Origin: Pelargonium nanum
Taxonomy: Eukaryota > Streptophyta > Magnoliopsida > Geraniales > Geraniaceae
NCBI GenBank assembly: GCA_036897485.1
Contig: JAYMTF010000554.1
Coordinates: 1 to 33,946, forward strand
Length of the DNA: 33,946 nt
Direction: 5' to 3'
This document shows positions 33,093-33,946 of the stretch, piece after piece. Every line of letters starts with the position of its first letter. The stretch's first letter is position 1. Below the pieces are notes generated by a model. That model worked only from the letters and a program-made list of their open reading frames with translations, did no database searches and was not told where the DNA came from. A program made the position numbers and the translations under genes.

Positions 33093-33300
33093 GCTACATC
33101 TTTTTGGTTTCTTTTGTAGAATCAAGGAGTGTATCCATAGGGACAGTTCTTAGTGTAACTGCTTACTCTTGCTATTTTATTTTCAAGTAGTTGTGAACAT
33201 GATGATTTTGAAGAAAAGTAATATATTGTACTCTTCATTCCTAAACACTTTGGTTTCACGATATTAGTCATTATAATTGATGTTGCCCCAAATTGTATTG

Positions 33301-33670
33301 ATCGGGACATATGTCCTGAGCATCCGGATAAGTGAAATGAGCACCTGAACAAAACGCACAAGGCATTATATGAGTGCCGTAGCCACACCACCAAACCTCA
33401 TCTGCAGCCCCCAGGTATCGCCGGACCTCAATACCCATCCTTGCCTAATCCGTGATCTCGCCACGGGCCTCCTATCGCCACCCGTGATCTGGACTATTCT
33501 TTGGAGTTCAAGTCATTCTAGTATGCCTAAAAAGTAATTGAAGGTCCTTAGGCTGGTCAAGCACCTAGGTGGGGTATGTCTTAGAGATGCAACCTGTGAG
33601 ACGTGATCTCACAACGGGCCTTCTATCGCCACCAACTAATCACGTGGCACCAGGTCATCGATCATGATTT
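33301..33670. repeat. GC-richer repeat island with a 31-bp direct repeat
   Basis: After the 3' UTR of the zinc-finger gene the base composition rises. GTGATCTCGCCACGGGCCTC plus CTATCGCCACC at 33452-33482 recurs at 33603-33633 with three differences (28 of 31 identical), 151 bases apart. A TATAAGTA-like motif follows near 33676. There is no coding frame; a transposon or LTR fragment is the most likely source, but I cannot assign a family. Confidence 0.5.
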
Positions 33671-33927
33671 GTGCTTATAAGTATCCCTTCTATAGTAAGA
33701 GTAGAGGATGTATGTTTTACGAAAACAAGAAACTTATATCTAATGTATAATTGCTCTATCAATCGTTGATATTTGCTATTCAGAGATTTTTTTACACTTG
33801 AAATCATTTAGAAAGTCACAACTCCCATAATTGGAACATCTTAGCACCTTTATTTCAACGTTTAATAAATCCCCTAAGTTTAAGTCCGGGTCAAATTGAC
33901 ATATCAATAATACTTTTAATTTTCAAA

Positions 33928-33946
33928 TATATATATATATATATAT
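33928..33946. repeat. AT microsatellite at the window edge
   Basis: The last 19 bases alternate A and T and run out of the window, so its full length is unknown. Confidence 0.9.

Noticed and set aside
1..33946. CRISPR array or an intact LTR retrotransposon
   Set aside because: No regularly spaced repeats, no matching LTR pair, no primer-binding site of the TGGTATCAGAGC type, and no gag-pol frame were seen.

Overview
This window is nuclear DNA from a flowering plant, most likely a eudicot. It is AT-rich, its genes are split by GT-AG introns, and it carries plant-specific families: a farnesylation-motif heavy-metal protein, an organelle-targeted histidyl-tRNA synthetase, a plant E2F-partner DP protein and a MIR530 hairpin. 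From memory, Brassicaceae lack miR530, so a non-Brassicaceae eudicot fits best; the species cannot be named. Exon boundaries below were set by hand from reading frame, splice sites and family sequence, and every model closes in frame.

Layout: 1-8668 holds the cut end of a Stowaway-like MITE and then about 8.6 kb of AT-rich DNA with no gene I can support. 8669-10459 (minus) is a five-exon HIPP metallochaperone with two HMA domains (323 aa). 10460-15134 is intergenic and contains the HIPP promoter, a LINE 3' end with poly(A), a MITE with long terminal inverted repeats, microsatellites and, near 14.9-15.0 kb, a cluster of site II promoter elements. 15135-20980 (plus) is an 11-exon organellar histidyl-tRNA synthetase (505 aa). 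22334-27647 (plus) is a 9-exon DP transcription factor (359 aa). 28745-29122 (plus) is a MIR530 locus with a G-box/I-box/TATA promoter and a near-perfect foldback. 30155-30415 (minus) is a LINE-type RNase H remnant. 30807-33092 (plus) is a 3-exon ZNF593/Bud20-type zinc-finger protein (118 aa) whose first intron has an 85-bp repeat and whose second intron has a Stowaway-like MITE. The last 850 bp holds a GC-richer repeat island and an AT microsatellite.

The genes are not an operon. Three of them serve growth: organellar translation, E2F/DP cell-cycle control and pre-60S ribosome maturation. The promoters of the tRNA synthetase and the zinc-finger gene share site II elements (TGGGCC/T), and the latter also has a telo-box, as is typical of plant translation and ribosome-biogenesis genes. 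The most notable items are the MIR530 locus with its light-type promoter, the repeated exon structure of the two HIPP HMA domains, and the atypical motif 3 of the histidyl-tRNA synthetase. I found no prokaryote-like system, CRISPR array, tRNA or rRNA.
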